The notes: a model not told the origin generated them from the letters alone. A DNA stretch of 43,989 nt from Ferrovibrio sp. (GCF_029255545.1 NZ_JANLJJ010000030.1:1-43989), one strand, 5' to 3'. Positions 1 to 9,041 are shown, counted from the stretch's first letter. Program-made: numbers and translations.

Positions 1-139
1 TGAGGGCATTTTCCGCGAGATGAAGCTGCGCGGCCATTACGAGAAGCCGTCCGAGCGCCGCGCCCGCGAGAAGGCCGAGGCGATCCGCCGCGCCCGCAAG
101 CTGGCCCGCAAGCGCGCCCAGCGCGAAGGTTCGATGTAA
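1..139 (+). CDS. rpsU: 30S ribosomal protein S21, 3' part only
   Basis: The reading frame starting at base 2 encodes the last 45 residues of ribosomal protein S21 and stops at TAA 137-139. The beginning lies outside the window. The segment has the family's hallmarks: a [13 protein letters not shown]-like motif followed by a very Arg/Lys/Ala-rich helix that contacts 16S rRNA. S21 is a small-subunit protein near the anti-Shine-Dalgarno region and takes part in translation initiation. A strong terminator follows 31 bases after the stop, so this is the last gene of its transcript. Identification is firm although only the C-terminal part is visible. Confidence 0.93.
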   Translation, partial: EGIFREMKLRGHYEKPSERRAREKAEAIRRARKLARKRAQREGSM

Positions 140-170
140 GTCCGACGCAGATTTCTGCGTGGCAGGAATG

Positions 171-194
171 AAGCCGCCTCCGGGCGGCTTTTTT
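171..194 (+). terminator. Rho-independent terminator of rpsU
   Basis: Perfect 8-bp stem, AAGCCGCC (171-178) and GGCGGCTT (183-190), with a TCCG tetraloop. The stem runs into a six-T tract at 189-194. It sits 31 bases downstream of the rpsU stop codon. Confidence 0.9.
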
Positions 195-252
195 CATGAG
201 CCTTTCCCATCCCCTCCCCACAGGGATTATTCTACACTTGTATTGAACAACC

Positions 253-1926
253 ATGGAGCTCGGCGGCGTGCACCAGAATGCGCTGCTCCTGCAGGGTCTC
301 GACCATCTCGATCAGGGCATCAGCATCTTCGATCGGGAGCTGAAACTGATTGCCTGCAACCGTCGTTATCTCGATCTGCTGGGATTCCCGCATGACCTCG
401 GCGTGCCGGGCATTTCCGCTGAACGCTTTTTCCGCCTGAATGCCGAGCGCGGCGAATATGGGCCGGGCGACATCGACACCCTGGTGCGCGAACGCGTCGA
501 ACTGGCGCGACAATTCCTGCCTCATCATCTGGAACGCCAGCGGCCCAACGGCATAATCCTCGATATCCGTGGCACCCCCCTGCCGGGCGGCGGCTGGGTG
601 ACGGTATACAGCGACATTACCGCATCCCGGCGCAATGAACGGGCCTTGCTGCTGGCGCATCAGGAGCTTGAGCGGAAGGTGCTGGAGCGCACCGCCGAAT
701 TGCAGGACCAGAAACGCCTGCTTGACGTGGTGGTGGAGAATATCAGCCATGGCATCACGCTGTTCGACACTGATTTGAAACTGCTGATCTGCAACCAGCG
801 CTTCATGGACCTGCTCGACTATCCGGCTGAACTCGCCAGACCGGGTACGCAATTCGAGAGCTTCGTGCGCTGGAATGCCGAGCATGGCGAATACGACGTG
901 GGCGACGTGGAGGCGATGACCCGGGAAAGGGTCGAACTGGCGCGCCATTTCCTGCCGCACCGGATTCAGCGACGGCGCCCGAACGGGCGGACCATCGAAG
1001 TCATCGGCACCCCGATCCCGGGGGTCGGTTTCGTGACATCCTATTCCGACATCACCGACCTGCGCCGGGCGCAGGACCAGTTGCGCGACCTGGCCGATAC
1101 GCTGGAGACCCGCATCGATGAACGCACCGAAGCGCTGACCCGTTATATCGCCGACCGCGAGGCAACCGAACGCGAATTGCTGCGCGCCAAGGAAATGGCG
1201 GAAGTCGCCAACCGCTCGAAAAGCGCCTTTCTGGCCAACATGAGCCATGAATTCCGCACGCCGCTGAATGCGATCATCGGCTTTTCCGAATCCCTGCTCG
1301 GCGGCTATTTCGGCGCCCTCTCGGCCAAACAGGCGGAATATGTCGATGACATCCATAAATCCGGCATCCACCTGCTGCAGCTGATCAACGACGTGCTCGA
1401 CCTGGCCAAGGTGGAGGCCGGCCGGATGGAGCCGCATGTCGAAATGGTCGACCCGGCCCTGGTGATCGGAGACAGCCTGGAAATGATGCGCGGCCAGGCC
1501 GAGCAGGCCGGCGTGAGTTTGAGCGAGGACCTGCCAGCCGGATTACCGCTGTTGCCAGCGGATGAACGCATGCTGCGGCAGATCCTGCTCAACCTGCTGA
1601 GCAACGCCGTGAAGTTCACGCCGCGCGGCGGCCGCGCCTGGGTGACGGTCCGACCCGATACGGAAACCCTCAGCATCAGCGTGCACGACACCGGCATCGG
1701 CATGGCACCGCAGGATATTCCCAAGGCGCTGGCGCCGTTCGGACAGGTGCGTGGCGTGCTGACGCGCGAACATCAGGGCACCGGACTTGGCCTGCCGCTG
1801 GTGAAATCCCTGACCGAACTGCATGGCGGTCGGCTGGAACTGGCATCGGAGACCGGCCAGGGCACGGTGGCGACGGTGATCCTGCCCTTGCGCAGGATCA
1901 CGCCTGGGCATGGCTCAGGGGCATAA
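253..1926 (+). CDS. Soluble sensor histidine kinase with two PAS domains
   Basis: A 557-residue histidine kinase with no transmembrane segment or signal peptide, so a cytosolic sensor. Order: PAS 1 (about 17-122), a short coiled linker, PAS 2 (about 162-267), a coiled coil (about 270-320), then HisKA with the phospho-acceptor His332 in an [12 protein letters not shown] motif. The HATPase domain follows, with an N box ([11 protein letters not shown]), a G1 box (DTGIGM) and a G2 box (GTGLGL). It would autophosphorylate and pass phosphate to a response regulator, but no regulator gene lies beside it, so its partner is elsewhere. The two PAS domains look like an internal duplication. The ATG at 253 is the first start in frame; no clear Shine-Dalgarno site precedes it. 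Its last 12 bases overlap the convergent peroxidase gene. The sensed signal is unknown. Confidence 0.9.
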   Translation: MELGGVHQNALLLQGLDHLDQGISIFDRELKLIACNRRYLDLLGFPHDLGVPGISAERFFRLNAERGEYGPGDIDTLVRERVELARQFLPHHLERQRPNGIILDIRGTPLPGGGWVTVYSDITASRRNERALLLAHQELERKVLERTAELQDQKRLLDVVVENISHGITLFDTDLKLLICNQRFMDLLDYPAELARPGTQFESFVRWNAEHGEYDVGDVEAMTRERVELARHFLPHRIQRRRPNGRTIEVIGTPIPGVGFVTSYSDITDLRRAQDQLRDLADTLETRIDERTEALTRYIADREATERELLRAKEMAEVANRSKSAFLANMSHEFRTPLNAIIGFSESLLGGYFGALSAKQAEYVDDIHKSGIHLLQLINDVLDLAKVEAGRMEPHVEMVDPALVIGDSLEMMRGQAEQAGVSLSEDLPAGLPLLPADERMLRQILLNLLSNAVKFTPRGGRAWVTVRPDTETLSISVHDTGIGMAPQDIPKALAPFGQVRGVLTREHQGTGLGLPLVKSLTELHGGRLELASETGQGTVATVILPLRRITPGHGSGA

Positions 1927-3129
1927 CCGGCGCGCGTCCGCCCGCCGGGCGGCATAATCGGCGGCCGGCGCATCCAGTGACGCACTGAGGCTGCCCAGAA
2001 AGGCCAGAAGATCATCGATCTCCTGGCGATCCAGCCGCAGCGGCCTGAGGATCGCCTCGCCGTCGCTATGGAGGCGGTCTTCGTCGAGCTCGGAATAATG
2101 CCGCACCACAGATTCCAGGTCGGGCTTGCTGCCATCATGCATGTAAGGCGCGGTGAACAGCAGGCTGCGCAGGGTCGGCACCTTGAATTCCCCCCAATTG
2201 CGGTGCTGCTGCACGACATGTCGCACGGGAATGACGGCGGCAGAACCGGGATCGGCATTGTAGCGCCCCAGGCGGTTGAACGGATTCTCCTTCAGTCGGG
2301 CGATACCGCGATGCCGGCCGGGATCAACCCGGCGGACCCCATCCGCATCAGTGATAAAAAACGGCAGGCCGGTATCATGGAACTCGCCATTGCTGAAAGC
2401 CGGCCCGCTATGGCAGGTGGCGCATTGGCCCCGGCCGGTGAACAATGCCAGGCCACGCTGCGCCGAAGCGGGATAACGCGCCATGGCATCGCGGTCGCCG
2501 GCCAGCACGGCATCGCGGAAATCATCAAAGGCCGTGCGCGGGCTGACCAGGGTTTCCTGGAAAGCCGCCAATGCCCGGGCCGCCAGGACCAGCAGCTCCT
2601 CGTCATTCTGCGCCAACTGTGCTCCGTCCGCCGCATGGCCGGCCAGGCAGGCCAGCACCGGATCGCCGCGCAGCAATGTGGCCGTGGCAACCACGCTGCC
2701 GCCCATCTCACGCGGATCGAGGATCGGACGGATCGCCGCCGCCCACAGGCTGTCGCTGGCGCCATCCCAGCCGAACCAGCGCTGCAACCGGCTGTCGAGC
2801 AGACCCGGCGCATTGCGATCGAGCCGCTCCAGTCCGCGACTGCGCGCTTGGCCATCGGACCAGCCCTGCTGCGGCTGGTGGCAGCTCTGGCAGGCTATGC
2901 CGCCGTCTTTTGACAGGCGCGGCTCGCCAAACAAGGCCGCGCCCAGCAGTACAGCCGATGGACGGCCAGACAGCGGATTGCCGGTATCAGGATGGAAGGC
3001 CGGCGGCCAGGGACCGAAACTGCGGATCAGGCGGAGCTGGGTGGCATCAAAGACCGGCGGCTCAACGGCCTGCGCCCGGCAGGCAGTGACGGTCAGCAAC
3101 AAGGCGAGCCAGACACGGAACAGCATCAT
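1915..3129 (-). CDS. Di-heme cytochrome c peroxidase / MauG-family protein
   Basis: A 404-residue exported di-heme protein. An N-terminal hydrophobic signal (about 1-21) sends it to the periplasm. Two c-type heme sites are visible: CxxCH at 80-84 and CxxCH at 236-240. Trp90 in the GWSDG motif is at the usual bridging-Trp position. Met330 in the APYMHDGS motif is the Met expected as distal ligand of the electron-transfer heme in bacterial cytochrome c peroxidases; MauG has Tyr there. Family members reduce H2O2 or oxidise a partner protein. The ATG overlaps the stop of the upstream YtkA-like gene by 4 bases, so the two are translationally coupled. That pairing suggests the small protein is a partner or substrate, which is an inference. 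Confidence 0.88.
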   Translation of the reverse strand: MMLFRVWLALLLTVTACRAQAVEPPVFDATQLRLIRSFGPWPPAFHPDTGNPLSGRPSAVLLGAALFGEPRLSKDGGIACQSCHQPQQGWSDGQARSRGLERLDRNAPGLLDSRLQRWFGWDGASDSLWAAAIRPILDPREMGGSVVATATLLRGDPVLACLAGHAADGAQLAQNDEELLVLAARALAAFQETLVSPRTAFDDFRDAVLAGDRDAMARYPASAQRGLALFTGRGQCATCHSGPAFSNGEFHDTGLPFFITDADGVRRVDPGRHRGIARLKENPFNRLGRYNADPGSAAVIPVRHVVQQHRNWGEFKVPTLRSLLFTAPYMHDGSKPDLESVVRHYSELDEDRLHSDGEAILRPLRLDRQEIDDLLAFLGSLSASLDAPAADYAARRADARRLCP

Positions 3130-3530
3130 TGGGCATCGAAACGGAAACTCAGCTGTTCCTCGCGCTCAAGGGCGATGAAATCGAACGCGAACTCCCATTC
3201 ACCCGGCATATGCAGCAGCAGCCCTTCGGCGCGGTAATGCCCCCAGTCGAGCTTGGTGAGGCTTGGCGCATAATTCATGCCGTGGCGATGCGCCGGCATC
3301 CAGGCATCGACCCGCACCAGTCGCGGCAATTCGGCCATGCGGGCATCGCAGAGCCGGATGTCGAAGGCGAATGGCGCATTGAGCGGGATCGGCATGGGAT
3401 CAGACAGCACGACCAGCTTGAAACGCGGCCCTTCGATCACCCGCGCCGCGATTGGAATCTGCTCACAGGCCGCTGCCGGCAGAACAGGCAGAACCAGCAA
3501 GGTGGCGGCCAGAAACAATGCCCGCCGCAT
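3126..3530 (-). CDS. Small exported YtkA/FixH-like protein, possible metal binder
   Basis: A 134-residue protein with a signal peptide (about 1-21, cleavage likely after an Ala-Ala-Ala run) and a single beta-sandwich-like domain typical of YtkA/FixH-type proteins. Conserved-looking residues are Trp77, His81, His83 and Met85 in a WMPAHRHGMNY stretch and His107-Met108 in LLHMPGEWEF. These are the kinds of residues that bind copper in related periplasmic proteins; I infer rather than see metal binding. The ATG at 3530 is chosen because it begins a clean signal peptide, lies 8 bases after the amidohydrolase stop, and excludes a non-conserved 112-residue extension that overlaps that gene. The stop overlaps the start of the di-heme peroxidase. 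It is probably a periplasmic partner of that enzyme. Confidence 0.75.
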   Translation of the reverse strand: MRRALFLAATLLVLPVLPAAACEQIPIAARVIEGPRFKLVVLSDPMPIPLNAPFAFDIRLCDARMAELPRLVRVDAWMPAHRHGMNYAPSLTKLDWGHYRAEGLLLHMPGEWEFAFDFIALEREEQLSFRFDAQ

Positions 3531-3538
3531 CGCCGGCC

Positions 3539-4405
3539 TCAATCCACTGGCCGGAAGCCGGTGCGGGCAAACAGCGCCTCGGCATTGCGCCAGGCGATCT
3601 TCTCGGCCAGCGGCCTGGGCAGGTTGGCGAGCCAGCCGCGCGACCATTTGGCGTGCTCCTCGATATAGAACCAGCGTTCCGGCGTGAACGTGTCGGTGCC
3701 GACCATGAAGCGGTCGGGAAATTCCTCGAACAGAGCCCGCCAGGCCGGATCGACCTGGCCCTGTGCGGCATGATCGTTGCGGAAAGCCAGATCGGCCCAG
3801 AGCGCAGGGTGGCGTCGCAACATGACGCGCACCGCATCGGGGCGGTCGAAACCGGAATGGGCCCACAGGATCAGCGCCTGCGGATCGTGCCTGAACAGCC
3901 GCTCAACCGCGTCGGCATCGCTGTGGGCATGCAGGAACAGCTTGTGCTGCCGGGCCAGCGCCACCACGCGCTTGAGCACGGGCAGATCGGCATCGGCGCC
4001 ATAGACATGGAACTCACCGATCCCGACGTATTTGTATTTCGCCAGCCGCGCCTCGATATGCTGCAGCACGGTTTCATCCCGCATCCAGCTGCCGATCTCG
4101 CCGCGGCTGCGATAGGGCCGCAATTCCGGCACGATCAGGTCGGGGGCGGCCTGGTAGAGCTTCTGGGTGCCATCGTCGCTGGAACTGGAGACCAGCACCT
4201 TGCGCAGGCCGGCGCGGCGCAGGATGGCGATGGCGTCTTCGGTCGGCACCATCTGCCAGGCATCATGGCTGTAATGCACATGGGCGTCGATCAGCGGCAG
4301 GATGGCCGGCTGGGCGGCCGCCGGCACGGCTGCAATAATGGCTGCAATAATGGCTGCAATAACGGCCGACAGCATGGCGATGGCAGAAAGGCTGTGCCGA
4401 ATCAT
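3539..4405 (-). CDS. Exported amidohydrolase-superfamily protein
   Basis: A 288-residue protein with a signal peptide (1-31, ending AAAQ) followed by a TIM-barrel metal-dependent hydrolase. The first metal motif is His42-x-His44 in DAHVHYSHD. Later barrel motifs include LHAHSD, WAHSGFDRP and MVGTDTF, which supply the remaining His and Asp ligands expected in the amidohydrolase_2 group. The substrate cannot be read from the sequence. It is the first gene of a three-gene minus-strand operon with the YtkA-like protein and the di-heme peroxidase, so the product acts in the same compartment. GGAG lies 7 bases before the ATG. The hydrophobic core of the signal peptide is encoded by three copies of a 12-bp repeat. 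Confidence 0.75.
   Translation of the reverse strand: MIRHSLSAIAMLSAVIAAIIAAIIAAVPAAAQPAILPLIDAHVHYSHDAWQMVPTEDAIAILRRAGLRKVLVSSSSDDGTQKLYQAAPDLIVPELRPYRSRGEIGSWMRDETVLQHIEARLAKYKYVGIGEFHVYGADADLPVLKRVVALARQHKLFLHAHSDADAVERLFRHDPQALILWAHSGFDRPDAVRVMLRRHPALWADLAFRNDHAAQGQVDPAWRALFEEFPDRFMVGTDTFTPERWFYIEEHAKWSRGWLANLPRPLAEKIAWRNAEALFARTGFRPVD
4328..4363. repeat. Three 12-bp tandem repeats inside a signal-peptide coding region
   Basis: The unit GGCTGCAATAAT occurs at 4328-4339 and 4340-4351, and again at 4352-4363 with one change (final C). Read on the minus strand it encodes V/I-I-A-A three times, residues 15-26 of the amidohydrolase, in the hydrophobic core of its signal peptide. Because the unit is a multiple of three, copy-number changes would lengthen or shorten the core by four residues without a frameshift. 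Confidence 0.9.
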
Positions 4406-4473
4406 TCGTCTGCTCCGTCTGACCGGCGCAGTTTACGCCAGAAAGCGGCTTTGCCATCGTGACAAATACGACA

Positions 4474-4501
4474 GCGGCCCCGCAGGTTGCTGCAGGGCCG
4501 C
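4474..4501 (-). terminator. GC-rich hairpin, probable end of the ABC transporter operon
   Basis: GCGGCCC (4474-4480) pairs with GGGCCGC (4495-4501), extended inward by GCAG/CTGC across one mismatch. It lies 27 bases after the stop of the MetE-like gene on the minus strand. Only a weakly T-rich stretch (TGTCGTATTTG) follows, so termination may be partial or Rho-assisted. Confidence 0.5.
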
Positions 4502-4528
4502 CGGGATACGCTGCCGCGACTCGACCGG

Positions 4529-5641
4529 TCAGGCCTTGCCCCAGACCTCTTCGGCCAGCTCGACGATCATGCGCAGCTTGGCCCATTGCTCGTCCTCGGC
4601 CAGCACATTGCCTTCCTCCGTGCTGGCGAAACCACATTGCGGGCTGAGGCAGAGCTGGTCGAGATCGGCGAACTTGCTGGCCTGCTCGATGCGCCGTTTC
4701 AGGGCATCCTTCGATTCCAGCGAGCCCGTCTTGGTGGTGACCAGGCCAAGCACCACCGTCTTGTGGCCCTTGGGCAGATAGCGCAATGGCTCAAAGCCGC
4801 CGGAGCGCTCGTTGTCGTATTCCATGAAATAGCCATCGACCTTGATCTTGTCGAGCAGCACTTCGGCCACCGGCTCGTAGCCGCCCTTGGAAATATAGGT
4901 CGAGCGGAAATTGCCGCGGCAGAGATGCATCGAGATCACCATATCGGCCGGGCGGTCGGCGATGGCGGTATTGATCATCTCGGCATATTTCATCGGCAGC
5001 GAATCCGGGTCGTCGCCGCGCTGGCGCGACAGTTCGCGCTGCTCGGGGTCGCACAGATAAGCCAGGTTGGTTTCATCCAGCTGCAGGTAGCGGCAGCCGG
5101 CGGCGGCGAAATCCTGCACTGCCTTTTTGTAGGCCTGGCCGAGATCACGGAAAAACTCGTCGAGATTGGGATAGAGGTCGCGGCTGATCGCGTTACGGCC
5201 GCTGCGGAAATGCAGCACGCTCGGCGACGGAATGGTCATCTTCGGCGTCTGCCTGGTATGCGCCTTGAGAAATTTGAAATGCTCGATCATCGGATGGCCG
5301 GAATAGCCGATCTTGCCGGTCACCCGCACGCCTTCCGCCCGGGTCTGCACGCCGGCAAACTGGATGCCCTTGTCGGCCGAGGTGTAGTATTCGACGCCAT
5401 CGAGATACCCAAGGAAATCGAAATGCCACCAGGAGCGCCGGAATTCGCCATCCGTGACGCTCTTGAGGCCGATCTCTTCCTGGCGCCGGATGACATATTC
5501 GATCGCCTTGTCCTCGACGGCCTTGAGTTGCTCCGCGCTGATCTTGCCCTCTTTGCGCTGGGCACGCGCCTCTTTCAATTCAGCGGTGCGCAGCAGGCTG
5601 CCAACATGGTCGGCGCGGAATGGCGGTTTGGTCCGTTGCAT
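4529..5641 (-). CDS. Short MetE-like (cobalamin-independent methionine synthase family) methyltransferase
   Basis: A 370-residue protein equivalent to the catalytic barrel of MetE without the N-terminal domain, like the YxjG/YxjH group. The zinc and thiol-activating site is complete: His239-x-Cys241 (MHLC), Glu274 (FMEYD) and Cys336 (SPQCGF). An N-terminal DHVGSLLR motif and an LDET motif (Asp189-Glu190) are typical. The family moves a methyl group to homocysteine or another thiol; for the short forms the methyl donor is often unknown. The start lies 19 bases after the livF-type ATPase stop on the same strand, so it belongs to the ABC transporter operon. This suggests the imported compound may be a methyl donor or sulfur compound (inference). 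A housekeeping methionine synthase role is the alternative. Confidence 0.82.
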   Translation of the reverse strand: MQRTKPPFRADHVGSLLRTAELKEARAQRKEGKISAEQLKAVEDKAIEYVIRRQEEIGLKSVTDGEFRRSWWHFDFLGYLDGVEYYTSADKGIQFAGVQTRAEGVRVTGKIGYSGHPMIEHFKFLKAHTRQTPKMTIPSPSVLHFRSGRNAISRDLYPNLDEFFRDLGQAYKKAVQDFAAAGCRYLQLDETNLAYLCDPEQRELSRQRGDDPDSLPMKYAEMINTAIADRPADMVISMHLCRGNFRSTYISKGGYEPVAEVLLDKIKVDGYFMEYDNERSGGFEPLRYLPKGHKTVVLGLVTTKTGSLESKDALKRRIEQASKFADLDQLCLSPQCGFASTEEGNVLAEDEQWAKLRMIVELAEEVWGKA

Positions 5642-5660
5642 GGTTTCTCTCCCTTTCAGT

Positions 5661-6374
5661 TCAGTGAGTGGCTTCGGCGACGGTCAGCCAGGCCTCGAGC
5701 ACCGAAGGATCGGCGCGCAGGGCCGCGCTGGTTGCGGCATGGACGATACGGCCACGTTCCAGCACCAGGACGTGGTCGGTCAGGCTGAGAAGTTTCCTGG
5801 CATTCTGCTCGACGATGATCGCCGACAGGCCCTCGTCGCGCGTGATCCGGCCAAGCGCCGCCAGCAATTCCTCGACGATGATCGGGGCCAGGCCCTCCAA
5901 TGGCTCATCCAGCAGCATGACTTTCGGATTGAGCATCAGCGCGCGGCCGATCGCCAGCATCTGCTGCTCGCCGCCGGAAAGCTGGTTGCCCATGTTGCGG
6001 CGCCGCTCGGCCAGGCGCGGAAACATGTCATAGACCCGCCGCGCATCCCATGGCCCGGGGCGGGCCACGGCGGTGAGATTCTCCTCCACCGTCAGCGAGC
6101 GGAAGATGTTGCGCTCCTGCGGTACCCAGCCAATTCCGGCGGCGGCGCGCTGATCGGGCCGCAGGGCCGTGATGTCATGGCCGTCGAGCCGGATGCGGCC
6201 AGCGCGATAGCGGGTGACGCCGACAAGGGAATTGATCAGCGTGGTCTTGCCCATGCCGTTGCGCCCCAGCAGGGCAAGCGAAACCCCGGCGGCAAGGCTG
6301 AAGCTGAGGCCGTCCAGCACGACGGCCTCGCCATAGCCGGCGGCAAGCCGCTCGACAGTCAGAAGCTCAGCCAT
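5661..6374 (-). CDS. livF: ABC transporter ATP-binding protein, LivF type
   Basis: A 237-residue cytoplasmic ATPase of the branched-chain amino acid/amide (HAAT) uptake class. It has a Walker A GRNGMGKTT, Q-loop region WVPQERNIF, signature LSGGEQQ and Walker B VMLLDEP followed by EGLAP, the usual LivF pattern. The ATG at 6374 is chosen because it starts the conserved MAELLTVERL-type beginning. It overlaps the end of the livG-type gene by 8 bases. A longer frame upstream would only read through livG in another frame. It works with the LivG-type ATPase to power LivH and LivM. The symbol reflects the family; the substrate is not established. Confidence 0.9.
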   Translation of the reverse strand: MAELLTVERLAAGYGEAVVLDGLSFSLAAGVSLALLGRNGMGKTTLINSLVGVTRYRAGRIRLDGHDITALRPDQRAAAGIGWVPQERNIFRSLTVEENLTAVARPGPWDARRVYDMFPRLAERRRNMGNQLSGGEQQMLAIGRALMLNPKVMLLDEPLEGLAPIIVEELLAALGRITRDEGLSAIIVEQNARKLLSLTDHVLVLERGRIVHAATSAALRADPSVLEAWLTVAEATH

Positions 6375-7137
6375 AGACGGGCTCCTCGCCAAGATAGACC
6401 TGCTTGACGCGCGGATCACGGGCAACCTCGGCGGCCGGTCCCTCCATGAACAGCCCGCCATTGACCAGCACCGAGATCGTGTGGGCGAAGCGGAACACAA
6501 GCTGCATGTCATGTTCGATCAGGACCAGGCTGACCGAATCCGGCAGGGCGGCGACGACGTCGAGGATCTGGTGCCGCTCGGCCTCCGGCACGCCGGCCGC
6601 CGGCTCATCCAGCAGCAATACCGAAGGTTTGGCCGCCAGCGCCACGGCGATTTCCAGCAGGCGCTGCTTGCCATAGGCAATCGTGGCCACCGGCTGGTCC
6701 CGCTCCTCGGCGATGCCAAGGCGCTCCAGCAGGTCGCCAGCCTCATCAAGCAGCTCTCCGCGCCGGCCGACCGGGCGCCACCAGCCCGTCGCCTTGCCCT
6801 CGCGCTGCGCCACCGCCAGCACCAGGGTTTCGAGCGGCGTGAGATCGGGGAAGAGCTGGTTGATCTGGAACGTGCGCGCCAGGCCGAGCTGCACACGGCG
6901 ATGCGACGGCAGGGTCGTGACGTCGCGGCCGTTGAGCAGGATGCGGCCATCGGTGGGCTGCAGCACGCCGGTCAGCAGATTGACCAGAGTGGTCTTGCCG
7001 GCGCCGTTTGGCCCGATCAGGGCGTGGCGGGCCCCGGCCGGCAGCCGGAAACTGACATCATTGGTGGCGATCAGGCCGCCAAAGGCCTTGCGCAGGCCTC
7101 GCGTTTCGAGAACTGGAACCTCCGGCGCCGGCGTCAT
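6367..7137 (-). CDS. livG: ABC transporter ATP-binding protein, LivG type
   Basis: A 256-residue ATPase of the LivG group. Motifs: Walker A GPNGAGKTT, Q-loop LARTFQINQLFPDLT, a signature region reading IAYGKQRLLEIA (the LivG form of the signature, here with Lys in place of the usual Gln), Walker B VLLLDEPAAGV and the H-loop LIEHDM. It overlaps livM by 4 bases at its start and livF by 8 at its end, a tight co-translated group. It would pair with LivF under the LivH/LivM permease. Confidence 0.9.
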   Translation of the reverse strand: MTPAPEVPVLETRGLRKAFGGLIATNDVSFRLPAGARHALIGPNGAGKTTLVNLLTGVLQPTDGRILLNGRDVTTLPSHRRVQLGLARTFQINQLFPDLTPLETLVLAVAQREGKATGWWRPVGRRGELLDEAGDLLERLGIAEERDQPVATIAYGKQRLLEIAVALAAKPSVLLLDEPAAGVPEAERHQILDVVAALPDSVSLVLIEHDMQLVFRFAHTISVLVNGGLFMEGPAAEVARDPRVKQVYLGEEPVYG

Positions 7138-8150
7138 GCCCTGCCCCCCAACCCGCGCAGGCGGTCGCGTAGCATGCCGGCCAGGCCGAGCAGCCCGCCG
7201 CGGCCGAACAGCACGATGGCGACCAGCGCCATGCCGACCCAGAACTGCCAGTATTGCGGGGTGATCGCCGCCAGCCAGTCATACATCAGCTTGAAGGCGA
7301 CGGCGCCGATAATGGCGCCCCATAGCAGACCGCTGCCGCCCAGCACCAGCACCAGCAGCACATCGGCAGAGCGGTGGAAATCCAGCACGTCGAGCGAGAC
7401 AAACTGCGTCGTCTGCGCCAGCAGGCCGCCAGCAATGCCGGCATAGGCGGCGGCAATGGTGTAGATCGTCACCAGCCGCAGGTTGGTTGGCACGCCCATG
7501 GCGCTGGTACGCAGGCTGTTGCCCTTGATCGCACGCAGCATCAGGCCGAACGGCGAATGCACCAGCTGGCGCGCCACCAGGAACAGCACGAACAGCACGC
7601 TGAGGCTGTAGAGATAGGCGGTGCTGCCGAAGATGTCGAATTCGAACAGGCCCAGCACCGGCCCCATCGTCACGCCGGTCAGGCCATCGGCGCCACCGGT
7701 GATGGCGTCGAACTTGTTGGCCAGTTCGCGCAGGATGAGCGCCACGCCGAGGGTGACCATCAGCTTGGTCAGGTCGGTGCCACGCAGCACCAGGAAGCTG
7801 GACAGCAACCCGAGCAAGCCGGCGCCGGCCCCGGCGGCCAGCAGTCCGAGTATGGGATCATTCATGCCATGTCTGGCCAGCAGGCCGGCGATGTAGGCGC
7901 CAAGGCCGAAAAATGCGGCATGGCCGAGGGAGACAATTCCGGCATAACCGAGAATCAGATCCAGCGACAGGGCGAACAACGCCAGGATGGCGATCTCGTT
8001 GAGCAGCAGCAGCCGGGTCGGCAGCAGCCAGAGCAGGGCCAGCGCCAGCACCCAGAAGCCGATTTCCAGCGGATGCCAGCGTGCTGCATCGGCGAGTTTG
8101 CCGCGGGATGTCGCGCGGCCGGGCCAGATCATGGAGAGGAATTGCGGCAT
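7134..8150 (-). CDS. livM: ABC transporter permease, LivM type
   Basis: A 338-residue inner-membrane protein with about nine or ten hydrophobic segments. The family motif LDLILGYAGIVSLGHAAFFG is present, cytosol-facing and contacting the ATPases. A hydrophilic N-terminal stretch of about 30 residues precedes the first membrane segment. The ATG at 8150 is 8 bases after the livH stop and the end overlaps livG by 4 bases. It forms the translocation pore with LivH. Confidence 0.9.
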   Translation of the reverse strand: MPQFLSMIWPGRATSRGKLADAARWHPLEIGFWVLALALLWLLPTRLLLLNEIAILALFALSLDLILGYAGIVSLGHAAFFGLGAYIAGLLARHGMNDPILGLLAAGAGAGLLGLLSSFLVLRGTDLTKLMVTLGVALILRELANKFDAITGGADGLTGVTMGPVLGLFEFDIFGSTAYLYSLSVLFVLFLVARQLVHSPFGLMLRAIKGNSLRTSAMGVPTNLRLVTIYTIAAAYAGIAGGLLAQTTQFVSLDVLDFHRSADVLLVLVLGGSGLLWGAIIGAVAFKLMYDWLAAITPQYWQFWVGMALVAIVLFGRGGLLGLAGMLRDRLRGLGGRA

Positions 8151-8158
8151 GGCGGGCC

Positions 8159-9019
8159 TCAGCGCGCCGTGGCGCGGCCAAACAGGCCCTGAGGACGCCA
8201 GATCAGCACGAGCACCATGATGGTATAGATGATGAAGGATCCAATCTTGGGCATGTAATACTTGCCCGCGACATCGGCGATGCCGAGCAGGATCGAAGCC
8301 AGGAAGGGGCCGGTCAGCGTCGTGGTGCCGCCAACGCTGATCACCACCAGGAAATAGATCATGAACTTGACCGGAAAGCCGGGATCGAGGCCGAGGATTT
8401 CCGCGCCCAGTACGCCACCGAGGCCAGCCAGGCCGGAACCGAAGGCAAATGTAAGCGAAAAGATCAGGTTCACGTTGATGCCCAGACCCTGGGCCACGCG
8501 CGGATCGTCGACGGCAGCCCGCAGCTGGCTGCCGAACCGCGTTTTGCTGAGGACCAGTTGCAATGCCACCGCCAGCAGCAGGCAGATACCGATCACGAAC
8601 AGCCGATAGACGCCGATGCTGATGCCGAACAGATCAATGCGGCCGCGCAGGGAATCGGGCAATGTGATCAGCTGCTGCTGCGCGCCCATGAAATAGTCGA
8701 TTGCCGACATCGCCATGAAAACCAGGCCGATCGAAAACAGCACCTGGTCGAGATGGCTCTTGCCATAAAGATGGACATAGAGCGTGCGCTCCAGAATGGC
8801 GCCCAGAAACGCGGTGGCGATGAACCCGGCCGGCAGGCAGAGAAAGAATGAAACGCCATAGCGGTTCATCAGCACGACGGTGAGATAGCCGCCAGCCATG
8901 GCGAAAGCGCCATGGGCCAGGTTGATGAAATTCATCAATCCGAGAGTAATCGAGAGGCCGCAGGCCAGGACGAACAGCAGCATGCCATAGGCAAAGCCGT
9001 CGAACAGGATGGTCAGCAC
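8159..9019 (-). CDS. livH: ABC transporter permease, LivH type
   Basis: A 286-residue inner-membrane permease with about eight hydrophobic segments and the LivH hallmark GLMNFINLAHGAFAMAGGYL near residue 30. The start is GTG at 9019; no better ATG lies upstream and the first membrane helix begins at once, as in the family. It is separated from the binding-protein gene by 65 bases that hold a strong hairpin. It pairs with LivM. Confidence 0.88.
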   Translation of the reverse strand: MLTILFDGFAYGMLLFVLACGLSITLGLMNFINLAHGAFAMAGGYLTVVLMNRYGVSFFLCLPAGFIATAFLGAILERTLYVHLYGKSHLDQVLFSIGLVFMAMSAIDYFMGAQQQLITLPDSLRGRIDLFGISIGVYRLFVIGICLLLAVALQLVLSKTRFGSQLRAAVDDPRVAQGLGINVNLIFSLTFAFGSGLAGLGGVLGAEILGLDPGFPVKFMIYFLVVISVGGTTTLTGPFLASILLGIADVAGKYYMPKIGSFIIYTIMVLVLIWRPQGLFGRATAR

Positions 9020-9041
9020 GGGAATCTCTTTCGCGATACGG

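Noticed and set aside
1915-3530. Calling the small protein MbnP and the enzyme MbnH
   Set aside because: The small protein lacks the size and Cys pattern I would expect of MbnP, and no methanobactin genes are present. Only an analogy is claimed.
3531-3866. N-terminal extension of the YtkA-like protein to 246 residues
   Set aside because: The extra part overlaps the amidohydrolase gene out of frame, is Arg/Pro/Gly-rich, and would bury the clear signal peptide that starts at 3530.
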